From positions 337,585-375,084 of the forward strand of contig CAJNDS010002428.1 in assembly GCA_905221605.1 (NCBI GenBank): a stretch of DNA of 37,500 bases. The letters are read 5' to 3'. This document shows positions 24,182 through 31,716 of the stretch, one piece after another. Numbering within the stretch: the stretch's first letter is position 1; the number at the start of each line of letters is the position of its first letter. Source of the stretch: Symbiodinium natans (taxonomy: Eukaryota > Sar > Dinophyceae > Suessiales > Symbiodiniaceae). Under the pieces are notes generated by a model, which worked only from the letters and a program-made list of their open reading frames with translations, was not told where the DNA came from and made no database searches. A program made the translations under genes and the position numbers.

Positions 24182-24313
24182 TTTGGGGTTTAGATAGGGT
24201 TTGGGGTTTGGGGTTTGGGGTTAGTTCAGCGTTAGTTTAGGGTTTAGGGTTTAGGGTTTAGGGTTTAGGGTTTAGGGTTTAGGGTTTAGGGTTTAGGGTT
24301 TAGGGTTTAGGGT
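24182..24313 (+). repeat. Telomere-like array (TTTAGGG, TTTGGGG start)
   Basis: Starts with three TTTGGGG units, then about eleven perfect TTTAGGG units at 24,234-24,312. Confidence 0.95.
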
Positions 24314-24334
24314 CCACACCCTAGAACACCCCAG

Positions 24335-24430
24335 CAGCCCCCACTTTGCCAACGGCAGTTCCAGCAGCCGTGGCGCTACGGAGGCGCTGGTGGATCGGTG
24401 CAGAGGCCGGCTGTGGATGGCACGCGTCGG
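24335..24430 (+). CDS. Internal exon candidate (96 nt)
   Basis: Acceptor CACCCCAG, frame SPHFANGSSSSRGATEALV then DRCRGRLWMARV, then donor CGG|GTTTTG where a G-strand repeat begins. Well-balanced composition; not recognised. Confidence 0.5.
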
Positions 24431-24475
24431 GTTTTGGGGTTTAGGGGTTTGGGGTTTAGGGTTTAGGGTTTAGGG
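24431..24475 (+). repeat. Telomere-like repeat (TTTAGGG / TTTTGGGG)
   Basis: Five to six units. Confidence 0.88.
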
Positions 24476-24476
24476 G

Positions 24477-24671
24477 GAGAAAACCAAAGATCAGCACTTT
24501 CGTAGAGAAGGTACGTACTCCAAAAATCCGCTCTTGCGTTTCAATGAAACATGGCTGGTCACGTCGACTTGCGAAGCAGGCATATCAAACTTCATAGAAG
24601 TCTGTATGAACCACACTACCCACCCTCTAAACGCTATACAAGCCCATAAGACCACCCGAAAAAACCTTTAA
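24477..24671 (+). CDS. Coding segment, unknown protein
   Basis: 64 codons open: EKTKDQHFRREGTYSKNPL then LRFNETWLVTSTCEAGISN, FIEVCMNHTTHPLNAIQAH and KTTRKNL, to TAA at 24,669-24,671. Starts directly at the end of a TTTAGGG array. A GTACGT donor after the first twelve codons is an alternative end. Confidence 0.5.
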   Translation, partial: EKTKDQHFRREGTYSKNPLLRFNETWLVTSTCEAGISNFIEVCMNHTTHPLNAIQAHKTTRKNL

Positions 24672-24700
24672 AAATCATGCATGCAGCCTTTGGATTGCAG

Positions 24701-24802
24701 ACTGAGCGACTGCAAGTGGCCCCCTCTCCCTGCGGTGAAGTCGTCATCGGATTCTGGATTCGGGGAGTTGGGGATGCTTTCTGGGAAGTGACGAGATGCT
24801 AG
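24701..24802 (+). CDS. Terminal-exon candidate
   Basis: After the acceptor TTTGGATTGCAG the frame reads TERLQVAPSPCGEVVIGF then WIRGVGDAFWEVTRC to TAG. The end of the preceding segment lies only 30 nt upstream. Confidence 0.5.
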   Translation, partial: TERLQVAPSPCGEVVIGFWIRGVGDAFWEVTRC

Positions 24803-24940
24803 GCCATTGCCCAGAAAGATTCCTCATTGCCAGTACCAAAAGTCCGCGACAGTTCTAGCAAGCAAGTACGCCCTTGTTTTTTTTTGTCTTTTCCCCTTAT
24901 GGGAGTTTAAAAGGAAGATCTGAGTCACGATTTATTTCAG

Positions 24941-24984
24941 AGGCTTTCAAGGCGTACCTTGGGTTGCTTCGTTGTGCGGGTTAA
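24941..24984 (+). CDS. Small exon candidate
   Basis: The acceptor CACGATTTATTTCAG ends at 24,940, with a branch-like CACGA. Frame AFKAYLGLLRCAG to TAA formed with the next CCCTAAA unit. Confidence 0.42.
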
Positions 24985-25047
24985 GCCCTAAACCCTAAAC
25001 CCCAAGCCCGAAACCCTAAACCCTAAACCCTAAACCCTAAACCCTAA
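24985..25047 (-). repeat. Telomere-like array (CCCTAAA on plus strand)
   Basis: Eight units; the last is CCCTAAG, whose AG sits at the next exon start. Confidence 0.92.
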
Positions 25048-25113
25048 GAGGCCTTCGTGGACCTGCTCATGAGCATGCGCTCGGAATGCATCGGCGGCAA
25101 AGACTACATGCAG
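25048..25113 (+). CDS. Exon candidate with possible GC donor
   Basis: Frame EAFVDLLMSMRSECIGGKD then YMQ, with CAG|GCACCC at 25,114 as a possible GC donor; the frame otherwise stays open to about 25,176. Strong coding character. Confidence 0.5.
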
Positions 25114-25192
25114 GCACCCGCCTGGTCTTCAACTATTCCCCTCCCTCTATATACAACATGCCGCCCCTAGCATAAGAGATTCTTCCCACGAG

Positions 25193-25373
25193 ACCCTAAA
25201 CCCTAAACCCCTAAACCCCTAAACCCCTAAACCCCTAAACCCCTAAAACCCTAAAACCCTAAACCCTAAACCCTAAACCCTAAACCCTAAACCCTAAACC
25301 CCTAAACCTTAAACCCTAAACCCTAAACCCCTAAACCCTAAACCCCTAAACCCTTAATCCCCTAAACCCTAAA
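25193..25373 (-). repeat. Telomere-like array with CCCCTAAA 8-mer block
   Basis: Six 8-bp CCCCTAAA units at about 25,203-25,245, then 7-bp CCCTAAA, then alternating 7- and 8-bp units. Confidence 0.95.
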
Positions 25374-25473
25374 CCTGGAACCTTCCGGGGTGAAGGCTGA
25401 AAGCTTTTCAGGCTCTGAAGTGGAAAAGGTACCAAAGCTTATGACACCTCTTAGGCTTATCGACATGGGGTGA
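25374..25473 (+). CDS. Exon candidate
   Basis: Emerges directly from a CCCTAAA array. Frame LEPSGVKAESFSGSEVEKV then PKLMTPLRLIDMG to TGA. GAAAAG|GTACCA offers an earlier donor. Confidence 0.45.
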
Positions 25474-25639
25474 ACGGGGGTAGGTTTGAGCAATATGTTT
25501 TAAATTGTTTGTTTGCCCTTAATCCCGAACTAATCTTTAAACAAGCCACAAAAACTTAATTTTTATCGGTCCCCACCCCTACACAAGGCCTTGGGGTTAA
25601 ATAAGGGACCCCTTAATATACGCACCCAACGCTCTACGC

Positions 25640-25744
25640 ATGAGAGAAAGCCCCGAAAGGGTTTCCCGTAAGTTTGGAAGATTCCCAATCAGATCTTGCC
25701 TTACACTCGATCCACTGAGCGTGGCATGCTACATTAAGCCCTAA
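25640..25744 (+). CDS. Small ATG open frame
   Basis: ATG at 25,640: MRESPERVSRKFGRFPIRS then CLTLDPLSVACYIKP, TAA from the first CCCTAAA unit. A GTAAGT donor occurs after VS (TCCC|GTAAGT), so it could be an exon end instead. 25,474-25,639 has no gene. Confidence 0.42.
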   Translation: MRESPERVSRKFGRFPIRSCLTLDPLSVACYIKP

Positions 25745-25802
25745 ACCCTACAAACCCTCAACCCTCAAATGCAAAAGGTTGAGCCTGAACGTCGATTTCT
25801 AC

Positions 25803-25862
25803 CCTAGACCCTGACCCTAAACCCTAAACCCTAAACCCTAAACCCTAAACCCTAAACCCCTG
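25803..25862 (-). repeat. Telomere-like array (CCCTAAA on plus strand)
   Basis: Eight units. Confidence 0.92.
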
Positions 25863-25897
25863 AGCTCTAAAGCCCGAAGCCCAAAACCTGCCACCAG

Positions 25898-25979
25898 CTT
25901 GTCTGTCATAGGGGACATAGCGCGAACTCCTTCTGAAGCCCAAGTGTCCTCATATGAATCTACCCAAGTACTGTTGTAG
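25898..25979 (+). CDS. Terminal-exon candidate
   Basis: After CTGCCACCAG the frame reads LSVIGDIARTPSEAQVSS then YESTQVLL to TAG. Confidence 0.5.
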
Positions 25980-26203
25980 AGTTCCCTTAGAAGGATATGG
26001 TTCCCAGAATTCTCAGAAGGGCTCTACACCCCAAACCCTCCGTCTACGGTTTAGGGTTTCGGGTCTAGGTTTTAGGTTCTTCCCTCTAGTCAGGGGCTGT
26101 GGCGCTTGCTGGAGGATCCGCCGCGCGGGCAGGATCGACTGGCTGCGTTTTGTGTGCCCGAGTTGGAGTTTTGGGCTTACAGGGTTGATAAGTTGCATAG
26201 GAC

Positions 26204-26306
26204 TATTATTATCATTATTATTATTATCATTATAATGATAATAATTATTATTATATATTATTATTAGTATTACTATTATTGTTATGATTATTATTATGAT
26301 GATTAG
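26204..26306 (+). repeat. ATT/ATC trinucleotide tract, partly palindromic
   Basis: Runs of ATT, ATC, ATA and TATTA; the centre (26,228-26,252) is self-complementary. It ends 11 bp before the next exon. Confidence 0.9.
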
Positions 26307-26317
26307 AAGGTTTCCAG

Positions 26318-26413
26318 AAGCAGAGCTCCCGTTCTGGCTGCTTTTGCTCAGATTCTGAGCGGCACTCCGAGCGAAGCTTCCTTTGCACTGCTGCATCTCC
26401 TAAGGTTGTCGCG
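26318..26413 (+). CDS. Internal exon with strong splice sites
   Basis: Acceptor GAAGGTTTCCAG (ending 26,317) and donor TCGCG|GTAAGA (26,414). The 96 nt read SRAPVLAAFAQILSGTPSE then ASFALLHLLRLSR, an amphipathic, Leu/Ala-rich helical segment. Not recognised. One of the most reliable single-exon calls here. Confidence 0.6.
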
Positions 26414-26432
26414 GTAAGACCAGGAGGTTTAG

Positions 26433-26487
26433 GGTTTTGGGTTTAGGGTTTAGGGTTTAGGGTTTAGGGTTTAGGGTTTAGGGTTTG
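26433..26487 (+). repeat. Telomere-like array (TTTAGGG)
   Basis: Seven units. Confidence 0.92.
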
Positions 26488-26553
26488 GAGCGAGCTTAGG
26501 GTGTAGGGTATTTACGGTTGAGCCCGGAATCCTAAAACTCAAAGCCTGGCCAG

Positions 26554-26628
26554 GAGCCTTTCACTGGCGGCGACCACTTGACTTTCGACGATTTTGCCGC
26601 TGCCCTGCTGTGCGACACGCAGGACCCC
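26554..26628 (+). CDS. Exon with EF-hand-like half loop
   Basis: Acceptor CTGGCCAG; frame EPFTGGDHLTFDDFAAALL then CDTQDP; donor CCCC|GTATTG. The stretch GGDHLTFDDFAAALL resembles the second half of an EF-hand (Gly at loop position 6, hydrophobic at 8, acidic at 12, then F-x-x-x-L helix). Position 12 would be Asp rather than the usual Glu, and the first ligands lie outside the exon, so calcium binding is only a suggestion. Confidence 0.5.
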
Positions 26629-26945
26629 GTATTGCCTCAACCCGGCCCTAACAACCCTAAAACCATAGAAAAGAGGGCTTCCGCCCCTTTTCCTTAGAAA
26701 GCCTCACCCCCCCCCCACCCTCGGACCCCCCCCAGCCCCCCCAACGAAAAGACATGATAAGGGCACTCCAGGGCATCCTGGCCTAAGGTTTTCGGCTTAG
26801 GTCGAGGGCTAAGGTTTAGAGTTCACGCAATCCCTGCAAATTGTGTAGAATGACTGTGGGGTTTTACGATTTGGGGTTCAATGCTGAGGTTCGGAGTCCT
26901 GCACCGAAGTGGGTGGATGGATGTTGAGGCTTATCCCCCTGGTTT
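26629..26945. other. Stretch without a strong gene call
   Basis: Contains C-rich runs (C9-C7 at 26,707-26,740). A frame at 26,860-26,945 (LRFGVLHRSGWMDVEAYPP) is possible but unsupported by an acceptor. Confidence 0.3.
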
Positions 26946-26985
26946 CGGGTTTAGGGTTTAGGGTTTAGGGTTTAGGGTTTAGGGT
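26946..26985 (+). repeat. Telomere-like array (TTTAGGG)
   Basis: Five to six units. Confidence 0.92.
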
Positions 26986-27045
26986 TCGACGAAGAACCAG
27001 CCAGTTTTCATGCAGGCTTTCTGGCGGCAGCAGCATGACCCTAAA
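26986..27045 (+). CDS. Exon candidate flush with the array
   Basis: Frame STKNQPVFMQAFWRQQHDP, starting at the last GGG of a TTTAGGG array and fading into C-strand repeat. Confidence 0.45.
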
Positions 27046-27082
27046 TCCCAGTCTCGGAACCCAAGCCCTGAAAGCCCGGTTC

Positions 27083-27215
27083 AATACCCTAAACCCTGAG
27101 CCCTAAACCCCAAACCCTAAACCCTAAACCCTAAACCCTAAACCCTAAACCCTAAACCCTAAACCCTAAACCCTAAACCCTAAACCCTAAACCCATGAAT
27201 CCTAAACCCCAAACC
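27083..27215 (-). repeat. Telomere-like array (CCCTAAA on plus strand)
   Basis: Twelve or more units at 27,115-27,192 with decayed flanks. Confidence 0.94.
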
Positions 27216-27257
27216 CCAGGGGTCCTAGAAGCCCAAACATCCCCTCAACATCCCTTA

Positions 27258-27341
27258 CGCCCGCCTCCCGGGAGGACGCCTTGCGGCCAGGACCCCAACA
27301 CACGCCTCCACACTCGGTCTGAAGGGGGAGTTGGTCTCAAG
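27258..27341 (+). CDS. Exon candidate with GTAGGG donor
   Basis: Frame RPPPGRTPCGQDPNTRLHT then RSEGGVGLK, then donor AAG|GTAGGG at 27,342, where a G-strand repeat begins. Confidence 0.4.
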
Positions 27342-27519
27342 GTAGGGTTTGGGGTTTAGGGTTTAAGGGTTAGGGGGTTAGGGTTTAGAGTTAAGGGATT
27401 TAGGGCCCAAAAGCAGGCATGTCACGTAAACTGATGCGAACTATGCCCAAGAGTTAAGGTACGCTTCCTCCCCTTGTACTGAGTTCACCCTGTAAACTCT
27501 GAACCGGTAGGGTTCTCAG

Positions 27520-27567
27520 CGTCCGGATGTCAAAATTATTGCAGCCCAGGACCCCCTAAATCCCTGA
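27520..27567 (+). CDS. Short terminal-exon candidate
   Basis: After GGGTTCTCAG the frame reads RPDVKIIAAQDPLNP to TGA. Short, so weak. Confidence 0.32.
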   Translation, partial: RPDVKIIAAQDPLNP

Positions 27568-27657
27568 GCCCCGAAAGCCTCTACCCCATATCCCGAAGCC
27601 CTAGACCGCACCCTAGTCCCCCCGAACCATGAGCCCTGAACTGCAAAACATGAGTCC

Positions 27658-27772
27658 GCCCTAAACCCTAAACCCTAAACCCTAAACGCTGGATGAAGCC
27701 CTCAATCCCCAAACAACAAGCACCCAAATTCACCCTGAACCCTAAACCCTAAACCCTAAACCCTAAACCCTC
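27658..27772 (-). repeat. Two telomere-like arrays (CCCTAAA on plus strand)
   Basis: Four units at 27,658-27,688 and five at 27,735-27,772. Confidence 0.9.
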
Positions 27773-27775
27773 AAA

Positions 27776-27843
27776 GCTCTGGGGACGCCCGCCCCGTTGG
27801 CCCAGGCCAAAGGCAGGCTCGATGGGCGAGGCCACCCCGGGTT
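27776..27843 (+). CDS. Short exon candidate
   Basis: Frame LGTPAPLAQAKGRLDGRGH, GC-rich, no clear splice sites. Confidence 0.3.
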
Positions 27844-28016
27844 AAGGGTTCTTTAGGGTTTGTTAAAAGGGTTTTTTTGGGCGTTTTTAGGGTGTGTTAG
27901 TGTTTTGTCGGGGTTTTAGGGCTTTTTGGGGGGTTTTCAGGGCTTTTCAGGGCTTTTTCGGGTTTTTTTTGGGTTTTTTAGGGTTGAAGGTTTAGGGTTT
28001 AGGGTTTAGGGCCAAT
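27844..28016 (+). repeat. T-rich degenerate TTTAGGG derivative
   Basis: TTTTTAGGG, TTTTGGG and TTTTCAGGG units with expanded T runs, then clean units at 27,990-28,012. Confidence 0.75.
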
Positions 28017-28113
28017 GGTGCCCAGTTCCCCTTGGTTTTGTTGCTTCAAGGTTCCCTTGCACAGTAGCCAACCCCAAAAAATGTACCCTGATGATAATTC
28101 GGTTCCTGGGTGC
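28017..28113 (+). mobile_element. Palindromic element, family 2, copy c
   Basis: Left GGTGCCCAGTTCCCCTTGG and right TCCTGGGTGC as inverted ends, with AACCCCAAAAAATGTACCC inside. Followed by a TGTAGGG-rich degenerate region to 28,330. Confidence 0.5.
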
Positions 28114-28372
28114 TTAGGGTGTGCAGGGTGCATAGGTTGCGTTGGGTATGTATGTGTTTAGGGTTCATGGGGTGTCTCGGGTGTGTAGGATGTGTAGGGT
28201 GTATAGGGCGTTTGGAGTTTAGGGATAGGGAGGGGGAAGGGAGGGAGAGTTGTTCGTTGGTTTAGGGTCTTTATGGGTTTGGCGTGCTAGGGTTTGAGGC
28301 TGTTCTGTTTAAGGGTCTCGAGCTTTAGGGCTTTAGGGTTCGGGAGTAGAAGGCTCGCAGGCACCTCATATC

Positions 28373-28403
28373 ACCCCCCCCCCCCCATATATATATATAT
28401 ATA
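28373..28403. repeat. C14 tract joined to an AT dinucleotide run
   Basis: C14 then (AT)9 then telomere-like CCCTAAATCCTAAACC. Confidence 0.9.
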
Positions 28404-28422
28404 CCCTAAATCCTAAACCACA

Positions 28423-28494
28423 TATGTATATCCCTTCAAGGAGTTAGACATGGCACCTCCTCCTACCAAGAACCAGCAAGGCTTTAGCGTTTAG
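28423..28494 (+). CDS. Small coding-like segment
   Basis: Frame VYPFKELDMAPPPTKNQQG then FSV to TAG. The stop lies in the next G-strand repeat. Confidence 0.38.
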   Translation, partial: YVYPFKELDMAPPPTKNQQGFSV

Positions 28495-28540
28495 GGGTTG
28501 AGGGTTTAGGGTTTAGAGTCTAGGGTTTAGGTTTTAGGGT
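28489..28540 (+). repeat. Telomere-like repeat (TTTAGGG), degenerate
   Basis: Five to six units, including GTCTAGGG. 28,541-28,737 has no gene. Confidence 0.85.
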
Positions 28541-28737
28541 TGTGAGCCTGCTGTGAAACTGAGATATCACAGCTTACTAGGACCTGCGAAGAAGTTTTGG
28601 GTTTTAGGCTGCGTCTACAGGCCGCTCATGTGGCAGAGAGTCATGGCACATAAAGTACTGTGATAACTAGGCGTCCCCGCTCCTTTCTATGACCTGGCCT
28701 ATGCCCCGCGTTTCCTACGGTGGAGCCTTTCTTTCAG

Positions 28738-28818
28738 GAAGCGCGCCTCGCGACCCTGATACAGCGCCTCGAGGCATGTGGCTCCGTGGCGTTTGGTGCT
28801 AGACACATGTTGCGCTGA
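28738..28818 (+). CDS. Terminal or internal exon, helical
   Basis: A very good acceptor, GAGCCTTTCTTTCAG, ends at 28,737. Frame EARLATLIQRLEACGSVAF then GARHMLR to TGA at 28,816-28,818. Heptad-like Leu/Ile spacing suggests a helix. Not recognised. Confidence 0.58.
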   Translation, partial: EARLATLIQRLEACGSVAFGARHMLR

Positions 28819-28859
28819 AGAGCTAAGTACCTTAAGTCCTTGTGGAGTTTGCGCATTCA

Positions 28860-28972
28860 GTCAGCTGAAGCTGCATATGATTGCATGTGATCCCTTCAAG
28901 AAATTACATAGATTGCCGGTAGCTCGCCTTCACATCAAGCAGTTGTGCCGAAGGAGATTACCAATAACTTGA
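28860..28972 (+). CDS. Possible exon
   Basis: Last part of an open frame from 28,778: KLHMIACDPFKKLHRLPVA then RLHIKQLCRRRLPIT to TGA. No acceptor identified. Confidence 0.27.
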
Positions 28973-28981
28973 AATGTTCAG

Positions 28982-29079
28982 GGCTTCGTCACCAGCGAGA
29001 CCACCAACTTGAACGAGCAGCACGTGCGAACCTCAAAGACCGACTTTTGATTGAGTTCACCCCGCGCCATTTGCGCTAA
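28982..29079 (+). CDS. Exon candidate, basic helical
   Basis: After GAAATGTTCAG the frame reads LRHQRDHQLERAARANLKD then RLLIEFTPRHLR to TAA. A second frame (GFVTSETTNLNEQHVRTS) is open over the first 80 nt. Confidence 0.5.
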
Positions 29080-29104
29080 GAACCGAGTCCCAAACCCCTA
29101 AACC

Positions 29105-29150
29105 CTGAGTACATGGAGCCTTCGCCGTATTGGGGCCTCTCGCTGGATTC
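29105..29150 (+). CDS. Exon candidate left of a family 3 element
   Basis: Frame PEYMEPSPYWGLSLDS up to a GT at 29,151. If the palindromic element is removed as an intron (29,151-29,241) the frame continues SLILRILDPSSP to TAA. Without removal it stops two codons later. Confidence 0.45.
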
Positions 29151-29252
29151 GTACTAATACCCTAAGGGGGACCCTTCAAAGGGAGCCCTTCTGAACCCTC
29201 TTCTGGCTCTCTTGAACAGGGACCTTATTCAGAGGGTCTAGATCCCTAATAC
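29151..29252 (+). mobile_element. Palindromic element, family 3, copy b
   Basis: The middle (AGGGAGCCCTTCTGAACCCT, TCTTCTGGCTCTCTTGAACA, GGGACCTTATTCAGAGGGTC) is about 90% identical to 22,345-22,410. The flanking direct repeat CTAATAC (29,154-29,160 and 29,246-29,252) is 7 nt, the same length as for copy a but a different sequence. GT...AG borders are available (GTACTAATAC at 29,151; GGGTCTAG ending 29,241). Confidence 0.76.
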
Positions 29253-29276
29253 TTCGCATTCTGGATCCATCTTCAC

Positions 29277-29317
29277 CCTAAACCCTAAACCCTAAACCCT
29301 AAACCCTAAACCATAAG
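29277..29317 (-). repeat. Telomere-like array (CCCTAAA on plus strand)
   Basis: Five units. Confidence 0.92.
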
Positions 29318-29377
29318 CCCTGTCTGCTGGCCGACTGGCTCAAGCCCATTGGCTGCCAGAGAAGTATCCGCATGGGG
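29318..29377 (+). CDS. Internal exon candidate (60 nt)
   Basis: Frame PCLLADWLKPIGCQRSIRM then G, then donor GGG|GTAGCG. It begins at the array edge (CCATAAGCCC). Compact, globular composition. Confidence 0.48.
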
Positions 29378-29475
29378 GTAGCGCTCACCAACGCCACTGC
29401 TTATCCTACACTCCTGTGACCTACCATGCACCTGACCCCTCTAGGCCATCATTGCCACTTAGGGTTTAGTAAGAA

Positions 29476-29709
29476 GTGAAGTGTAAGGGGCTTGAACATC
29501 CTGTCCAGTCCGACTCCTACATCAACCCACAGCGTCGGTCAAAATTATCATTGGCGAAAGCCTCGCCAAATGCCCTGCAAGCATCCTCCAGACATGAAAC
29601 TCGCCACGCTCCAACTAAGAACCCGACGAATGTAGAAGCCTCGATTACGCTTGCGATGATGATCCTCTTATGGCTTCCTTGTGGCCATCTTGTATACCAC
29701 TTCGTGTAG
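29476..29709 (+). CDS. Open frame of uncertain status
   Basis: 77 codons ending SITLAMMILLWLPCGHLVY, a possible C-terminal membrane segment. A second open frame overlaps it (LNILSSPTPTSTHSVGQNY). No splice evidence. Confidence 0.28.
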   Translation: MKCKGLEHPVQSDSYINPQRRSKLSLAKASPNALQASSRHETRHAPTKNPTNVEASITLAMMILLWLPCGHLVYHFV

Positions 29710-29740
29710 GCTTATAGAAGAGGAAGCCCCTCTCCCCCCC

Positions 29741-29826
29741 TGCAAACGCAAGTTCCGGGGCACCGATATCTTCCACTTCCTGGCACGCTCAGGGCTGAGG
29801 CCGGGGTGGGGCTTTGTAGGGTTTGG
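29741..29826 (+). CDS. Exon candidate, unknown protein
   Basis: Frame CKRKFRGTDIFHFLARSGL then RPGWGFVG, running into G-strand repeat at 29,818. Aromatic and basic. Confidence 0.48.
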
Positions 29827-29881
29827 GGGTTTCAGGGTTTAGGGTTTAGGGTTCCGTTTTTGTCCTTGGAAGGAACGGCGC

Positions 29882-29898
29882 GGGGGGGGGGGGGGGGG
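29882..29898 (+). repeat. Homopolymer G17 tract
   Basis: About 30 bp after a TTTAGGG patch (29,833-29,852). Confidence 0.9.
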
Positions 29899-30001
29899 AG
29901 ACGGCTGGCCCTACAAGTAGCCCCTTAAAAAACCTCAACCGGCCCCGCAACTGGTGTGCTGGAGGGAGAGCAAGGTGGAAGACTGAGCCGAAACCGCGCA
30001 C

Positions 30002-30169
30002 ATGCAGACGCGCACGCCCCTCAAGCGTACCGCGTCCTCCCTGGCGTGCGATCTCCCAGGCCGACAGGACAACGAATTCTTAAATAATAACCCGTGGGCC
30101 AGAACTCAACAAACAGAAAGGCGAGTGATGTCATCTGAGTGCATTCCCAAAAAACATATGGCCACTTAA
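30002..30169 (+). CDS. Small ATG open frame, unknown protein
   Basis: ATG at 30,002: MQTRTPLKRTASSLACDLP then GRQDNEFLNNNPWARTQQT and ERRVMSSECIPKKHMAT, to TAA. 55 codons, Arg/Thr/Asn-rich. An overlapping open frame (29,900-30,080) and a minus-strand frame (30,021-30,284) compete. Confidence 0.42.
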   Translation: MQTRTPLKRTASSLACDLPGRQDNEFLNNNPWARTQQTERRVMSSECIPKKHMAT

Positions 30170-30247
30170 AACCCCGAAACATGAAACAGCAGCGACCCAG
30201 CAACCTCACAAAAGCATGGCCCGCTGCCACCCGCCTAAGCTGTAAGC

Positions 30248-30325
30248 TCTTGAACCCTAAGGCCCTCAACCCTAAGGCCCTCAACCCTAAACCCTAAACC
30301 CTAAACCCTAAACCCTAAGCCCTGA
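30248..30325 (-). repeat. Telomere-like repeat with AAGGCCCTCAACCCT doublet
   Basis: CCCTAAGGCCCTCAA occurs twice in tandem before five CCCTAAA units. Confidence 0.88.
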
Positions 30326-30361
30326 ACCGGGGCAGGGGGGAAGGGGTAAGTGGGGCGGGGG

Positions 30362-30440
30362 TGTTCGAAAACAGCCTATGAATCGGTCAGGTTCCGAGCA
30401 GGGGGCAACCACAGCGATGTCGGGATCCTAAGTCCTAAGT
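30362..30440 (+). CDS. Exon candidate
   Basis: Frame CSKTAYESVRFRAGGNHSD then VGIL. A second frame (MNRSGSEQGATTAMSGS) also open. Preceded by G-rich sequence. Confidence 0.35.
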
Positions 30441-30479
30441 GTTTTAGGGTTTAGGTTAGGGTTTCGGGTTTCGGGTTCA

Positions 30480-30716
30480 GGGTTTAGGGTTTGGTAGGGT
30501 TTGGTAGGGTTTGGTAGGGTTTAGTAGGGTTTAGTAGGGTTTAGTAGGGTTTAGTAGGGTTTAGTAGGGTTTAGTAGGGTTTAGTAGGGTTTAGTAGGGT
30601 TTAGTAGGGTTTGGTAGGGTTTGGTAGGGTTTAGTAGGGTTTAGTAGGGTTTAGTAGGGTTTAGTAGGGTTTCGTAGGGTTTAGTAGGGTTTAGTAGGGT
30701 TTAGTAGGGTTTAGGT
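30480..30716 (+). repeat. 10-bp-unit array TTTAGTAGGG
   Basis: About 22 exact 10-bp units from 30,491 to 30,710. Unit variants TTTGGTAGGG are clustered (first three, then two near 30,611-30,630) and one TTTCGTAGGG lies at about 30,671. The array grows out of a TTTAGGG patch. Confidence 0.97.
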
Positions 30717-30873
30717 GTTTGGGTTTAGGGTGTAGGGTTGCTGCATGTAGGATTTCGGGTTTTCACAACTAGGGATACCCTCTTGGGAGCCTGATTGTTA
30801 GGGAATGAGTAGGGAAGCCTAGTATTTGGGGGTTTCTGTTGAGGGTCCCAAGTTTTGTAAACTAAGGGATGCA

Positions 30874-30894
30874 GGGGGGGGGGGGGGGGGGGGG
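30874..30894 (+). repeat. Homopolymer G21 tract
   Basis: Twenty-one G, the longest in the window; a TTTAGGG patch follows at 30,901. Confidence 0.9.
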
Positions 30895-30959
30895 TGTTGC
30901 GGTTTAGGGTTTAGGATTTAGAGTTCGGGGTTTAATTAGGGTTTAGGGATGCAGAGTTT

Positions 30960-31345
30960 AAGGATTTGGGGCTTTGGGGTCGTAAGGCTTACAGGCACCA
31001 GCGCTGTTCTCTCTTCAACACCTCCCCACGCATCGGATTCCCGAAGCCTCCAAAGAATGCACAGCAAAGCTTGGTGCAATATCCTTTTGCACGCGCCCTC
31101 ATAGTGAAGCTTCGTTCCAAGGCCTTTTGCATGCGCCCTTCGACTTAGCACCATCAAAGCCCAGACGTGACCGAATCAGGTCCAACTGGTCGTCCATGTG
31201 GTCCAAGGGGAGCTGCGCTGAGTTTGGCTTCTGCTCGGAGGAACAGGAACGCGCCGCGCACCGTGGCGGCAATTGCTGCTAAACATGGTGGCAGGAAGTA
31301 GAGGTGCTAATGTGCCAATCGCTCTCGAGACATCATGTGCTGATA
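30960..31345. other. GC-rich stretch, all strands partly open
   Basis: Coding-like in several frames (for example SMWSKGSCAEFGFCSEEQ on plus near 31,190-31,260), so no call is made. CCTTTTGCAYGCGCCCT is repeated at 31,083-31,099 and 31,123-31,139. Confidence 0.3.
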
Positions 31346-31574
31346 GTACACGTGCTATACCACCTGGTTCCATGCTTGCTATTCAAGTGTGCTTGAGGTG
31401 GGGGTGTTTCACTCTCCGGGTTGGTGCAGGTGCCACTTGAGCCGTTGTAGCTTCGCGATCCGCTCAGCTTTAGGTGATTGCATGTTGCCCTACAATCGGG
31501 TTTTGAGGGCTTCGGGCACCCGACCGACAATAATCTTTAGCACGGGCAAATTCAGGAGTTACCCTGAGCCCTAA
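31346..31574 (+). CDS. Coding segment, Cys-rich start
   Basis: 75 codons open: TCYTTWFHACYSSVLEVGV then FHSPGWCRCHLSRCSFAIR, SALGDCMLPYNRVLRASGT and RPTIIFSTGKFRSYPEP, TAA from the first CCCTAAA unit. GTTGGTGCAG at 31,419 could be an internal acceptor. Not recognised. Confidence 0.42.
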
Positions 31575-31615
31575 ACCCTAAACCCTACATTAAACCCTGA
31601 GACCTAAACCCTATA
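31575..31615 (-). repeat. Telomere-like repeat, degenerate
   Basis: C-strand units with CATTAAACCCTGAGACC variants. Confidence 0.8.
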
Positions 31616-31628
31616 AGCCCTAAGGTAT

Positions 31629-31709
31629 GCTTCCTTCCTTCGCCGGCTGCGAGATGAGGTGCGTCGGAGGGGTTTTGCATGTGGAAGGCTTGGGGATTCG
31701 GCTCTTTAG
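31629..31709 (+). CDS. Exon candidate, Arg-rich
   Basis: Frame ASFLRRLRDEVRRRGFACG then RLGDSAL to TAG. TAAG|GTATGC directly upstream is a donor-like site, so the segment could alternatively be intronic. Confidence 0.42.
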   Translation, partial: ASFLRRLRDEVRRRGFACGRLGDSAL

Positions 31710-31716
31710 CGGGACG

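Noticed and set aside
26013-26396. 127-codon minus-strand frame with poly-Ile/Asn
   Set aside because: Its core is the ATT/ATC microsatellite; the real exon in this area is on plus at 26,318-26,413.
30480-30716. CRISPR-like array
   Set aside because: Units are contiguous 10-mers without spacers, in a eukaryotic context.
31176-31373. Minus-strand 65-codon frame
   Set aside because: All frames are open in this GC-rich stretch and there is no splice evidence to choose.
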